Assembly (NCBI RefSeq): GCF_002836745.1
Contig: NZ_PJAR01000030.1
Coordinates: 21,140 to 85,139 of the forward strand
Origin: Glaciecola sp. 33A
Lineage (GTDB): Bacteria; Pseudomonadota; Gammaproteobacteria; Enterobacterales; Alteromonadaceae
Reading direction: 5' to 3'
DNA length: 64,000 nucleotides
In this document: in pieces, positions 46,958 to 56,728 of the stretch
Numbering within the stretch: the stretch's first letter is position 1
Layout: every line of letters starts with the position of its first letter
Notes under the pieces: generated by a model
What the model saw: only the letters and a program-made list of their open reading frames with translations
Databases searched by the model: none
What the model was told of the DNA's origin: nothing
Program-made: the position numbers and the translations under genes

Positions 46958-49432
46958 CTATCTCTTAATCCATCGCCGTGCAACATCTAACAACACATTT
47001 TGCATAATTGGTTTACTTAGAAAGCCGTCCATGTCCGCTTCCTTGCATTTTTTTCGATTTTCATCAAAGGCATCTGCTGTAAGAGCAACAATAGGTGTTC
47101 GCTCTTCGCGTGGTTGCATCCTTCTAATTTTTCTCGAGGCTTCATAACCATCCATTATTGGCATTTCGCAATCCATTAATATCAGGTCAAACGTCTGTTT
47201 CTGTAGTTGCTCTAAGGCTTCTTGTCCGTTTTCAGCAATGGCCACGGTGAGCCCAAAATCTTCCAGCATGTGTTGCGCAATAATGCGATTAATTTCGCTA
47301 TCATCTACCACCAGCACATGTCCCAACAATTTGGCTGCCGTCGTTGCTGCGTGCTCTGCATCGCTGCTTACAACAGATTCTTCCTGATGCACGCTTTCAT
47401 CACGTTCCAGGGTCAATAAAACGATAAATGACGACCCTACCTGCGGCTCACTTTGCGCGCTAATACTTCCGCCCATCAGATCGATAATTTGTTTACTGAT
47501 GGCCAATCCTAATCCTGTTCCACCGTATTTGCGGGTTGTCGATTCGTCCGCTTGTTTAAATGGATCGAAAAGCGTCTCCAAAACATCGGGCAATATACCG
47601 ATACCGCTGTCATTGACTTTTATTTCGAGACCGGCGCGAGTTGAGGTCAATTGGGTACCAGTGACGTAAATATTAACCGCGCCGTGATCAGTGAATTTAA
47701 TGGCATTATTTATTAGATTCAGTAACACCTGATTGAGACGGTTAGGATCACCGATAAAAAATTTGGCTAAATTGGCTTCATACTCTAGCGATAGTTGTAC
47801 CGACTTTTGGCTTGCCTGCGCATCATAAAGCGATATCACCCCTTGGATTAACCTCTCCAAATTAAATGATTTTTCCTCCAAAGTCATCTTACCCGCTTCT
47901 ACTTTAGATAAGTCAAGAATATCGTTGATAATATTTAGTAGCGACGCGCTGGAGTCATCGACTAATTTTAGATAGCTTTTCTGCAGCTGTGACAGCTTTG
48001 TTTTGCCTAAAAGTTGCACCACGCCGAGTATGCCATTCAAGGGCGTTCGTATTTCATGACTCATTTTTGCCAAAAACTGCGACTTCGCTTGCGTCGCGCT
48101 TTCAGCGCGTTCAACCGATGCTAATAATTGTTCAGTTTGGTTAAACGCATTTGTATATCTCCTCATAAGAAGGAACGATTGAGAACAAATAAATACAATG
48201 TATCCAAAGTCTGAGCGAAAGAAAAAATAATGATCGAGTAGACCTTGCTGATAAATTACGTCGCTTATAATTGACAGAAATAGAAAGACTCCACCGGCCA
48301 ATAATATCCTGGCTCCCTGTATTTTTTGCACAACCGCGACAATGAGAATGTAGCTTGTATACATCGCGAAGATGACGGTAAGTATTCGAAATATAGGAAT
48401 GTACTGGGTGAAGATATTGACAGGGAAAACAATCACCGTTAAAGAAAACAAAATACATATTGTAATATAGCCATTTAAAAAATGCTTAGAATACAGCAAC
48501 GGAAATACAACGTGGATGAATGCCGCAAAAAATAGAACGCCCAGATAAAAGCTCAGATAATCTAATTGCACTAACAGATCCCAGTCAATGCCGGGGAGAA
48601 TTGATAGTAGATAAAGTTCGCCGGTTAACAGCGAGCGAAATGCCATCAATAGACAAAAAATTGAGAATAAAAGCGATGACTTTTCTTTCCTGCGGAATGA
48701 ATAAAGACCTAAATAGTATATGCCCATGATGAAAATACCACCGCATAAAAATAGGTTGATGGCGAGATTTCCTTCTCTGGTTTTCGTTATTTGTTGCTCC
48801 AACCCTATTTCTATAGGGTACCAAGCGCCTCCTTCTGCATGGTAGAAATTGGCAACTTGCAAGACAACTTCCAGTGAGTCACTGTCAGCAGAATAGCTGG
48901 ACGTTAGAGGCATGTATTGAGGTGTCATCTTCTCACGGTTTTTTGCCACCACACCATTAGAAGAAATCAGTTCGCCGTTAATAAACAAATTGTAAGAGGA
49001 GCCCATCCAAGTGCTTCTGAACATCAATTTTGTGTTGCCTTGGTTGCCGATGATCCGAAGATGGTAGGTTGCATAACCTTGCCCACCCAGTGCCTCACCA
49101 TCAACTTGATAGCTGTTCCATGAGCTGGGTACTTTTACAAAGTGTTGTTGTTTGATAGCGCCTAAAGGGGGGAAATCGCTCGGTGCTAACAATTGCTCCC
49201 AATGAAATCCCCATTCACCGTTAAGGGCAATAACACCGTCTTTTTCGAAGTCCCATTGAGTCAGGTCAAGCACTCCTTGGCGAGCAACAGGGGATGGTTT
49301 AAGCTGATATGTATCGCTACAAGCGCTTAAGAATAGATAGGCTAATACAAAAAAGAGGTATTTACAGGGCGTGCAAAGTTGTATGAAAGTTTTTTTCAAA
49401 GAAATAGAATTTTTAGTCACAAATAAGCACAC
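46958..49432 (-). CDS. 7TM-DISM hybrid histidine kinase
   Basis: The 824-residue protein has an N-terminal hydrophobic leader ending in LSAC, a periplasmic 7TMR-DISMED2 sensor (about 45-210), seven membrane helices (about 220-425) and a coil. The HisKA has His459 in SHEIRTPLNG, the ATPase has NLINNAIKF and GTGLGLAIS, and the C-terminal receiver has Asp754 in LILMDCEMPIMDG. The sensor family often binds carbohydrate. It is convergent with the CrsR-like gene, so a functional link (phosphotransfer to that receiver) is plausible but unproven. The leader also resembles a lipoprotein signal. Confidence 0.88.
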   Translation of the reverse strand: MCLFVTKNSISLKKTFIQLCTPCKYLFFVLAYLFLSACSDTYQLKPSPVARQGVLDLTQWDFEKDGVIALNGEWGFHWEQLLAPSDFPPLGAIKQQHFVKVPSSWNSYQVDGEALGGQGYATYHLRIIGNQGNTKLMFRSTWMGSSYNLFINGELISSNGVVAKNREKMTPQYMPLTSSYSADSDSLEVVLQVANFYHAEGGAWYPIEIGLEQQITKTREGNLAINLFLCGGIFIMGIYYLGLYSFRRKEKSSLLFSIFCLLMAFRSLLTGELYLLSILPGIDWDLLVQLDYLSFYLGVLFFAAFIHVVFPLLYSKHFLNGYITICILFSLTVIVFPVNIFTQYIPIFRILTVIFAMYTSYILIVAVVQKIQGARILLAGGVFLFLSIISDVIYQQGLLDHYFFFRSDFGYIVFICSQSFLLMRRYTNAFNQTEQLLASVERAESATQAKSQFLAKMSHEIRTPLNGILGVVQLLGKTKLSQLQKSYLKLVDDSSASLLNIINDILDLSKVEAGKMTLEEKSFNLERLIQGVISLYDAQASQKSVQLSLEYEANLAKFFIGDPNRLNQVLLNLINNAIKFTDHGAVNIYVTGTQLTSTRAGLEIKVNDSGIGILPDVLETLFDPFKQADESTTRKYGGTGLGLAISKQIIDLMGGSISAQSEPQVGSSFIVLLTLERDESVHQEESVVSSDAEHAATTAAKLLGHVLVVDDSEINRIIAQHMLEDFGLTVAIAENGQEALEQLQKQTFDLILMDCEMPIMDGYEASRKIRRMQPREERTPIVALTADAFDENRKKCKEADMDGFLSKPIMQNVLLDVARRWIKR

Positions 49433-49653
49433 GACGCAAATAATTTAATTCTCATATGATGTAACAAACAATAGTAGCATTTAAATTACTATAGTGGTGC
49501 ATTTCTGTTCGCTTCCCTTAATGTCACTCTGGGTGGTGAATACTGACGTTGTAGGACTCTCTGACGGTCAGCTTATTTTTACTAGCACATTGCTTTGATC
49601 CAGTCTTTAATGTCGTATCATTCTACTCTCAGTCGCCTTTTAATGTGACCTAA

Positions 49654-50499
49654 CTAGGTGACTTTAAACACTTTTGAAATCAATAATTTTTTAATAGAAA
49701 TAAGATTTTTAACTCTCCAAATAAGCCAGTATTTACTCTGATTTGCGTAGAACATAAAAAGGTCTATGAATGTAAATTGCATATTTTGTCCTTTTTCATA
49801 AAAGTAGCAATTGGTGGCTTTTTTTAACCAATCATTCTCAGATTTGTTTTTTACATGCAGAAAGCTATATGGGTTATTGACTCGTGTGTCATGACGCATT
49901 TTTATTTGCTCAGGCGTTCTTTGTGGATAGTGTCGACAGATCGGCGATGGATGAAAAAGTGCATTACAAAAAGGAGGTACTTTTCCACTAATATCTTCAG
50001 GCCACTTTTGACTTGGCGAATTTTTAAAGAACCTCGGCTCACGCCAATTAATTCGATAATAACGACGACGTTTAGAAACTGGCAACGACTTGTCTTCATT
50101 GTCATAAACCGCCAAATCTTTATCGGTAAAGTAGAATTGAGCTTGCCAAACACGCATTTGAGTTTTCTTCTGCTGCATCGCTTTGACAAGCATCGGGCGA
50201 GGGTCTTCAATTAGCATTTCATCCGCATCTAAGATATACCACCAATCGGATGCAGAAAAAGTATGATTAAACATATTGTAAACACGATTTCTGAACTGGT
50301 TACGATATATTTCATCGGTATGCGCAACAATTATAATGCGCGAGTCTAGGGCTACCTTTGCACAAATGACCTCCCAACTTCCGTCAGTAGACGCATTATC
50401 GAATACATAAATCGTATCGCAGAATGCCAAAGCGCAGTCCAACGTGTCAGCGATAATATCGACCTCATTTTTAATAATACAAATAGCGTTAAGTTTCAT
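49654..50499 (-). CDS. Glycosyltransferase family 2
   Basis: The 281-residue protein opens with AICIIKNEVDIIADTLDCAL, followed by VFDNASTDGSWE and the metal site ILDADEML. This resembles the Glyco_tranf_2_4 type used for exopolysaccharide side sugars. The last gene of the wza-like operon; a 15-base gap separates it from the preceding GT2 gene. Confidence 0.85.
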   Translation of the reverse strand: MKLNAICIIKNEVDIIADTLDCALAFCDTIYVFDNASTDGSWEVICAKVALDSRIIIVAHTDEIYRNQFRNRVYNMFNHTFSASDWWYILDADEMLIEDPRPMLVKAMQQKKTQMRVWQAQFYFTDKDLAVYDNEDKSLPVSKRRRYYRINWREPRFFKNSPSQKWPEDISGKVPPFCNALFHPSPICRHYPQRTPEQIKMRHDTRVNNPYSFLHVKNKSENDWLKKATNCYFYEKGQNMQFTFIDLFMFYANQSKYWLIWRVKNLISIKKLLISKVFKVT

Positions 50500-50514
50500 T
50501 TTTCACCTCTAAAT

Positions 50515-51480
50515 CTATGAATTCATGTTAAAAGAACGACGTATCCACTTGAATAATCCGTTAATTAGGGAATGGAAAATACCGAACTCTGTCCACAAAT
50601 AAAACACTAATTTATGCATTGGCTTCAATTTACAAACATCCATTTTTAGTAAACGCTTTGCAACAATAAAATCACCCGCACGTATATTAAGTCTGACTAA
50701 GTGACAAACGTGAGCGCCGCAATAGCGCAAGATATCTTGCTTCAACTCGGTGTCAATTGACTGTGTAAAGGTCTTCTCTAGTAAACGGGCAGCGAAAGGC
50801 AAAATGCGTTGTGGAATATGTCTATCACATGCGCGATTTTCAGCGTCGGTGTGGTATAGCAATAAAACCAATGGGGAAAATACGATTTGAGATTGCAGTG
50901 CAACCCGACTAAACAGTTCTTGGTCTTCCCCCATAGATTCACCGACGGGGAAACCGCCTAACCGATCAAACAAACATGATGTAATTACACAACTAGATAC
51001 CATGAATGGAAGATCACCATTTGAGGCTACCGCAAAATAATTTTCTAAAATGCACCCCGTTGGCGATACATTCTTGATTACTAACTTAGGATCAATATAA
51101 ATATCTTGTTTAACTACTTTCTGATAATGACTTGCAAAGAAGCCCTGATCAGGAAAGCGTAAGATTAAATTATGCATTTCAGCGAGGAAAAAAGGCGACC
51201 ACTGGTCGTCAGCATCAAGAAAAGCAATATAGGGGAAACTAGCTAAAGACACGCCTAAGTTCCGGGCTGCTGATACCCCCTGATTTGTTTGTTGAACAAT
51301 CTTCAAGTTGGGGATATTACGTTCTCTTACTTTCTCAGCGCTGCCATCGGAAGAACCGTCGTCTACAACGATAATTTCAGCGGCTGCGTAACGCTGGGCC
51401 AATATCGACTCAAGTGTTTTAGTCACGCTATTAATTTTGTTGTATAGCGGGATAACAACTGAAAACTGTATTTTATTCAC
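50515..51480 (-). CDS. Glycosyltransferase family 2
   Basis: The 321-residue protein has the GT-A start FSVVIPLYNKINSVTKTLESIL, VVDDGSSDGS and FLDADDQW. It transfers an unknown sugar in polysaccharide assembly at the inner membrane. It follows the pyruvyltransferase gene by 4 bases, in the operon reading left from 56501. Confidence 0.88.
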   Translation of the reverse strand: MNKIQFSVVIPLYNKINSVTKTLESILAQRYAAAEIIVVDDGSSDGSAEKVRERNIPNLKIVQQTNQGVSAARNLGVSLASFPYIAFLDADDQWSPFFLAEMHNLILRFPDQGFFASHYQKVVKQDIYIDPKLVIKNVSPTGCILENYFAVASNGDLPFMVSSCVITSCLFDRLGGFPVGESMGEDQELFSRVALQSQIVFSPLVLLLYHTDAENRACDRHIPQRILPFAARLLEKTFTQSIDTELKQDILRYCGAHVCHLVRLNIRAGDFIVAKRLLKMDVCKLKPMHKLVFYLWTEFGIFHSLINGLFKWIRRSFNMNS

Positions 51481-51484
51481 CGGT

Positions 51485-52576
51485 TTATCTCCAATTTAAC
51501 AAAGAAGCTTGTATTGCACTTTCTGTTGTCATAAGCGGTTTTGCAAACTCCGTACCAAGACTCTGTGTTAGTGTATTTACGACGCTATCGGAACAAACCT
51601 CTAGTGCATCAAATTGATATTCCTCAGACATTCCTATTTGCTCACACCAATTTTTACACTTAATATGATAATTAATTGATAATGATGGGGTTTTCGCCAT
51701 AAAAGAGAGAATTGAGGCATGCAAACGCATACAAACGGAAGCCTTAAATCCTGCGATCCTTTGTAACACTCTAAATGGATTTGGGTCATATTGAATATGA
51801 GTTACCGGAATATTTTCGTTTAATTGGTGAATTATTTTACGATGTATTTGATCATCACCGAAAAAATAATGGTCATTAAAATCAACGAGGTAAATTGGTT
51901 CGTGGGTCTCAAACCAGACTCGTTCAATTATATCAATCGCATTTTCGATGCGTCTAAATTCGATTTTTTTGTCTGTATTACCATATGCATCGATTGCTTG
52001 TGGGCAAAAATTAAACATAATGCCACTTCGTTCAATCTCAATAAGTGTATTTTTTGGATTGCAAAGCATTGTAGGGGCCAAGTCAAAAGTTAATTTAAGA
52101 TTAGCCTGAGGACATAAATCTTTCGCCATATCATAGCTTTGCTTATCTCTTAAACCAATGAAACCGCACTCGGAGAGAAACTTAGCACACGCTTTTTCCG
52201 CACCTACTGAAGTAAATGGACCTAAGCCGACACCTGCACATCGACTTTGGTTCCTGCCAGCTAAGGCAATGAGGTGGCGCTTAAATTGAATATCAGATTC
52301 TGTGTGCAAGACTGACCCACCACCAAAGATTACCTTTTCACTTTGCAACGCATTCTTATAATGCGAAAGTCGTTGGTGACCACGAAACAGAGCATTTGGC
52401 ATGGCTTTAATATCGCCAAATTCGTGACATTTGATATCCGTAGCGCTGCTGACGATGTTATTTTGAGAAGATAACAAATGCTGGCTAGCCCAGCGGGCGG
52501 AATAAAGTAAAGCGTCATCTCCTGTGTTGTGCATCCCATAATAACCAACAATAAAGGCATTAAATTGTTTAAACAT
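51485..52576 (-). CDS. Polysaccharide pyruvyl transferase family protein
   Basis: The 363-residue protein has the PF04230 pattern: VGYYGMHNTGDDALLYSA near the N terminus, KVIFGGGSVLH and a C-terminal MRLHASILSFMAKTPSLSINYHIKC. These enzymes transfer pyruvate ketals from PEP to sugars such as galactose or mannose, giving negative charge. It overlaps the Wzy-like gene by 8 bases. Its presence suggests an acidic exopolysaccharide; pckA in the region could provide PEP (speculative). Confidence 0.87.
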   Translation of the reverse strand: MFKQFNAFIVGYYGMHNTGDDALLYSARWASQHLLSSQNNIVSSATDIKCHEFGDIKAMPNALFRGHQRLSHYKNALQSEKVIFGGGSVLHTESDIQFKRHLIALAGRNQSRCAGVGLGPFTSVGAEKACAKFLSECGFIGLRDKQSYDMAKDLCPQANLKLTFDLAPTMLCNPKNTLIEIERSGIMFNFCPQAIDAYGNTDKKIEFRRIENAIDIIERVWFETHEPIYLVDFNDHYFFGDDQIHRKIIHQLNENIPVTHIQYDPNPFRVLQRIAGFKASVCMRLHASILSFMAKTPSLSINYHIKCKNWCEQIGMSEEYQFDALEVCSDSVVNTLTQSLGTEFAKPLMTTESAIQASLLNWR

Positions 52577-53837
52577 AGGATCTCCTAGTTTGAATTTGCT
52601 TAAATACCATTCCTATCCAAAATAAAGCTGGCCAATATAGATAAGCTAAAATTTCTAAGCTTTCGAAAAAACTATAACAAGCAAACACAATTAAGAAACA
52701 TAAAGCCGCTAGCACTTGACTATTTTTTTGAAAGTGAAATAAGAAGTAAATTATACTCAGTCCCAAAGGAATGGCTAAAGCAACAAGGCCAACGAGCCCC
52801 TTTACAAATAACAAGCCAAACCAAGTATGATGTGAACCGATAGGCATGAATTCGACCAGTTTATCACCCGATTCAACCGCGCCATGACCCCAGATTGGTG
52901 CTTCAGCCTGCCAACGTTGGAATGCCAAATTCTCTAATGCCGAACGCACTCTTGTTGATGATGGGCGAGATTCTTTAACTTGCTGGTATGAATCCATGAC
53001 TAACTCATATAATGGCTCACCCAAGACAAGTACAATCGGAACAACAATACCAAGAGTAATAAGTACCCATGGATCCTTAAGGTGTTTAGCAAGTAAAAAT
53101 ATAGGGACGATGGTAATGAAAATAGCCAGCCCAGCACGAGACTGTGACAGTAATACCATCATAAAGCAGCCAATCACCCCCCAATTACGTAAATTTTTGT
53201 CTTTCTCCTGGAGACAAAAAATAATCAAAATACAGCTTAATAGACCTGCCGCCGGAGCCCATGGTGCGAAAAACTGCCAGCGACCGGCGCTTGTCTCTGG
53301 GTTCATTCCGTAAAAACTGACTGTAAAGAAAATATCTCCAGCCCCGCCGAGCACTTTTAATGGTGAAACGAATAATTGGCCAGGTATTCGCAGGCTATAT
53401 AATAAGAAAGTCAGGGATCCAAAAATAGCAGTGTGCTTGCAGACAATGCATGCTCCTCGAACAACGCTTTCGGGCTTAATGCTAACCAAGGAGCCCAGCA
53501 GTGGGAATACTCCTATTAATGCCCATCCCTTTGCCCACCCAATAGTACTTTTAATAGTTTTTGCGGTCCCCAAAGACCATTGTGCGTGTGCCATCCACAG
53601 TGAAAGCAACATGACTAGCATGCCAATAACCCATAGCCATACGATTATAGGAACCGAACTAAAGACATTTTCGCCCTCAACAAAAGCTCTCAATAATATA
53701 ATACCTAGGACCACCCATCCTAGGGCTGAGCCCGTAATGTATAAGCCACCAATAGCATAGACAGGATAAGTGGCAATTAGAGCCCAATAAATTAGTTTCG
53801 CTTCAGTAGTATTTTGACAAGGCGTCTGCGATTGCAT
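52569..53837 (-). CDS. O-antigen ligase/polymerase family protein (Wzy-like)
   Basis: The 422-residue protein has about ten to twelve membrane helices and a large loop containing WGHGAVESGDKLVEFMPIGSHHTWFGLLFVKGL, the Wzy/WaaL-type motif. It probably polymerises undecaprenyl-linked repeats. The start at 53837 overlaps the upstream gene by 46 bases but has AGGAG in front, so I kept it. Confidence 0.83.
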   Translation of the reverse strand: MQSQTPCQNTTEAKLIYWALIATYPVYAIGGLYITGSALGWVVLGIILLRAFVEGENVFSSVPIIVWLWVIGMLVMLLSLWMAHAQWSLGTAKTIKSTIGWAKGWALIGVFPLLGSLVSIKPESVVRGACIVCKHTAIFGSLTFLLYSLRIPGQLFVSPLKVLGGAGDIFFTVSFYGMNPETSAGRWQFFAPWAPAAGLLSCILIIFCLQEKDKNLRNWGVIGCFMMVLLSQSRAGLAIFITIVPIFLLAKHLKDPWVLITLGIVVPIVLVLGEPLYELVMDSYQQVKESRPSSTRVRSALENLAFQRWQAEAPIWGHGAVESGDKLVEFMPIGSHHTWFGLLFVKGLVGLVALAIPLGLSIIYFLFHFQKNSQVLAALCFLIVFACYSFFESLEILAYLYWPALFWIGMVFKQIQTRRSYV

Positions 53838-55186
53838 AATACGGTTACTCCTGAAGTTATAAATATGATGCCAACCATACCAGCGACTAATCCGAGTGAG
53901 GTGATTGGACTATCTATTTCCGCCGGTATAGAAGGTGTCGTTAATACTTGAATGACTGGATACGAGGCAAATACATCGGCTTTTGCGGCTTCTATGCGCG
54001 CAGCAGCGGAGGTGAATATAGCTTCAGCCAAATCAAATTCTTTTTGCAGACGATCTAGCACTGCAGATTCTCGCGCATACAGCTTTAACTGGTCACTAAG
54101 CTGCAACTCAGTACGTTTTAAATCTGCTAGTTCAGCTTGAATGCCTGCATGCAGCGCAGATGCTTCGATCAAATCAGCAAACATTTGAGCTCGCTTCGGA
54201 TTTAATTCTAGATTTAAACTGGTAAACGAATTCGATGCATGTGGACCCGCAATTTCATTGCTTCGATTTAATAAAGATTTTTTTGCCGCGTTATACCGTA
54301 ACTGCTCTGCAATGACTTTAGGGTGTCCTTCGCCCCAGCGAGATTGATACTCAGACAATAGTGCAGTACTCGCATCCAGTTCCTTGAGTAATCCTCTAAA
54401 TTCAACGTCCGACTGCAGAATAAATGCTTTGCCTGCTAAGTCTGATGACACACCTAAGTTTTGACTTAGGCCATGACTGTAGTTGGCTAAATTTTTGACT
54501 TGAGCATGCAGGTAAATTTGTTTTTCTTTGAGTGATTGTAGGCTTGCGACCAATAGTTCAAATTGGGCTAACGATACCAGAAATGATCTTTGTTGAAATT
54601 CCGTAACATTGGCCCTTGCTTGATTTAATTTGACTCGGTAGTCATCTAAAACGCCCTGTATACTAATATCGCGACGAGAAACTTCATCACTCCGTAAGCG
54701 CGTTAATTCTTGTTGCAAACTTTCATATAAAGCCCATGCTTTACGATTTGCTTGCGCCGCGCTTTTGCCGGTAATACTGATAGCCAGTATCGAGGTTTGT
54801 TCTGTTAATGTAATTTTAGGTTGACCAAAGTCAGCGCTCGTCATCTCAGTTTTTTGACTGGCTACAAACAAGACACCGCGACTTAACAACATCTCTTTAT
54901 AATTAACTCGAGGATTAAAACCCCCCGATGAGAATGGCGCACTGGTTTGCGATACAACTTGACCTACATTGTCTATAGAAACAGTCGATGAGGCCCCGGT
55001 CCCCGGTAAAACTAACTCTAGCTCACTTTTATATACCGGTGTTTTGTTCAAGTACAACATAACAATAGCGGCAATCAGCAAATAACAGCATAAGGTGAAT
55101 ATTAAATATGGCCACTTCAAAAAACGGTAAACACTTGCTTTAAAAAGAGCAAATGGGGAAAGGAGAGCAATAGGATAATTTTTCAT
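53792..55186 (-). CDS. Chain-length determinant protein (Wzz/Wzc N-terminal type)
   Basis: The 464-residue protein has membrane helices at about 27-47 and 432-452 with a large periplasmic coiled-coil domain between. Wzz-type features are the N-terminal YPIALLSPFALFK and the C-terminal PSIPAEIDSPITSLG segment before the second helix. It has no cytoplasmic tyrosine kinase (Walker) domain, so it is a kinase-less co-polymerase. No tyrosine phosphatase gene is seen either. It sets chain length together with the Wzy-like and Wza-like products. Confidence 0.83.
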   Translation of the reverse strand: MKNYPIALLSPFALFKASVYRFLKWPYLIFTLCCYLLIAAIVMLYLNKTPVYKSELELVLPGTGASSTVSIDNVGQVVSQTSAPFSSGGFNPRVNYKEMLLSRGVLFVASQKTEMTSADFGQPKITLTEQTSILAISITGKSAAQANRKAWALYESLQQELTRLRSDEVSRRDISIQGVLDDYRVKLNQARANVTEFQQRSFLVSLAQFELLVASLQSLKEKQIYLHAQVKNLANYSHGLSQNLGVSSDLAGKAFILQSDVEFRGLLKELDASTALLSEYQSRWGEGHPKVIAEQLRYNAAKKSLLNRSNEIAGPHASNSFTSLNLELNPKRAQMFADLIEASALHAGIQAELADLKRTELQLSDQLKLYARESAVLDRLQKEFDLAEAIFTSAAARIEAAKADVFASYPVIQVLTTPSIPAEIDSPITSLGLVAGMVGIIFITSGVTVLCNRRRLVKILLKRN

Positions 55187-55196
55187 AGTTATATAC

Positions 55197-56501
55197 TCAA
55201 AACAACAAGGTAAACGGTGTTAATAAATCGACAATAGTTCTAGCAACGTCACGTAAATTGGTCACTCCAGAGTCATAACATGCGATCGCATCATCAGGCA
55301 TAACATAAGGATTTATATCATCTCGATTTGCATATCTCATTAATTGTTCAACCGAACGCTCAATTACTTGAGTTTCGTTGGTGATGGGGTTTATGCTAGC
55401 CAACATGACTTTGCGTGGCGCGTTAGTCCACTCTTTACCACCAACACAGTTTGCTGAGACTGCAGCCTGAAGTAGTTTGGTGCCGTAAGGTAAATTTGTT
55501 GCATAACGCCCGACGGCGGCACTAGAGTTATTCTGCGCTGAATCAATTAGATTTGACATAAATACGCGAAAACCCTTTGGGGTGATTTGGCTAGGGCGCA
55601 CCAAGTACGATTGAAAACATCCTGTGCTTGGCACAATAACTTGGTCACCAGCAATTAGTGGATAATCGTGAACAGGAACACCAGAGAGTATACCTGTGAG
55701 GTCTACTTCTATTTGCCAGCCTTGACGAATCAAAATGATTTGATCTATTTTTGCATCAGGCCTTACGCCATGTGCTCCCCTGATCGCTTCAGACAACAGT
55801 CTCTTATTGCTATAATCTCCATCCGCCACAACGCGTTCATCCATTTCTCCGTTTGCGTACGTTTTGTTAATCAATATTCTGCCAGGTTTAAAAACAGCAC
55901 CTGTTACAGGTATTTGAATTTCTGCTAAATGTAGAATTTTTATATGCACTGTGGCCATTGCGGGACGAAATATTCCAGATTTAATCAGAGCTAATTCTAT
56001 TCTTTCAGCGAGTTCTTTAGGCGATAATCCCCCAGCATCAATCGCATTAATGATCGGTAAGTTTAACAATCCCAAATTATCCAAAACATAGCTTCCATTA
56101 AATCCTTCACCATATTCCATCATAACTTCGATTAAATCACCTGGGCTGAGTGGCAGAGCATTGCGAGCTCTAATATTCGCTATGGGTAGTGGGGCTTGTG
56201 TTGATGCTGATGACAAAATGGGTTTATCAACGCGATAATTTAGAGGCGCAGCAAAATCCTGACGATCATCACAATTTAATGTCGCTGAGAACACATTTTG
56301 AGCAACGCTTTGCTGTGTGAACAAGTAACCATTTTTATTAAGGTCACCATAAAACTCGCCAGACCGATTTTCTATTACCTCCAAACTGTGTTGCTGCTGT
56401 GCGCATCCAGATAGAATTAACACTGTTATTATTACGGATATTAGTACCGAAAACTTACTTGAAGCTGTTAAAATATATAATTTTCTAGCTAAAGTTTCCA
56501 T
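55197..56501 (-). CDS. Outer-membrane polysaccharide export lipoprotein (Wza-like)
   Basis: The 434-residue protein has a lipoprotein leader with lipobox LSGC (about residue 33). The polysaccharide-export domain reads PLSPGDLIEVMMEYGEGFNGSYVLDNLGLLNLP, and SLBB-like segments follow (IPVTGAVFKPGRILI). It would form the outer-membrane exit channel. It is first in the operon that runs left to 49654. The ATG at 56501 lies about 30 bases below the presumed sigma-54 start site. Confidence 0.88.
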   Translation of the reverse strand: METLARKLYILTASSKFSVLISVIITVLILSGCAQQQHSLEVIENRSGEFYGDLNKNGYLFTQQSVAQNVFSATLNCDDRQDFAAPLNYRVDKPILSSASTQAPLPIANIRARNALPLSPGDLIEVMMEYGEGFNGSYVLDNLGLLNLPIINAIDAGGLSPKELAERIELALIKSGIFRPAMATVHIKILHLAEIQIPVTGAVFKPGRILINKTYANGEMDERVVADGDYSNKRLLSEAIRGAHGVRPDAKIDQIILIRQGWQIEVDLTGILSGVPVHDYPLIAGDQVIVPSTGCFQSYLVRPSQITPKGFRVFMSNLIDSAQNNSSAAVGRYATNLPYGTKLLQAAVSANCVGGKEWTNAPRKVMLASINPITNETQVIERSVEQLMRYANRDDINPYVMPDDAIACYDSGVTNLRDVARTIVDLLTPFTLLF

Positions 56502-56541
56502 TAGATGTCCCGTACTTTTTTGATATTAATATAAGTTACTT

Positions 56542-56557
56542 AGCACCTTACGAGCCA
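56542..56557 (-). promoter_or_regulatory. Candidate sigma-54 promoter of the wza-like operon
   Basis: On the minus strand TGGCTCGTAAGGTGCT matches the consensus TGGCACG-N4-TTGCW at 10 of 12 informative positions, including both invariant GG and GC. It is about 41 bases from the ATG. Confidence 0.65.
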
Positions 56558-56604
56558 ACTTTTAACTTATTGTTTTACATAATTTTTTAATTTTAAATTC
56601 TTAT

Positions 56605-56630
56605 TTTTTTGCAATTTGCAAAGCAAAAAA
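56605..56630. promoter_or_regulatory. TTTGC-AAA-GCAAA dyad upstream of the wza-like operon
   Basis: A 5-3-5 inverted repeat (56615-56627) lies inside a wider TTTTTTGC...GCAAAAAA repeat. It is 48-65 bases upstream of the sigma-54 element, where an enhancer-binding protein would act. Confidence 0.6.
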
Positions 56631-56665
56631 AATGACATTCTTGAATTGCGAAGCACGCTGACATT

Positions 56666-56695
56666 AAAAAAGCCGGATGCTATTTGCACCCAGCT
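56666..56695 (-). terminator. Rho-independent terminator of the sugar-transferase operon
   Basis: On the minus strand a 10-bp stem (AGCTGGGTGC with GCATCCGGCT, two G-U pairs) with loop AAATA is followed by a U-run. It ends transcription from the genes at 56729-58722. Confidence 0.75.
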
Positions 56696-56728
56696 AAGGA
56701 TTTTATAAATTAACAATTTAATTATTAG

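Noticed and set aside
52060..52070. TTGCAAAGCA inside the pyruvyltransferase gene
   Set aside because: Coding context and no sigma-54 element at proper distance.
53792..53837. 46-base overlap of the Wzy-like and Wzz-like genes as a start error
   Set aside because: AGGAG precedes the upstream ATG, so the overlap is kept.
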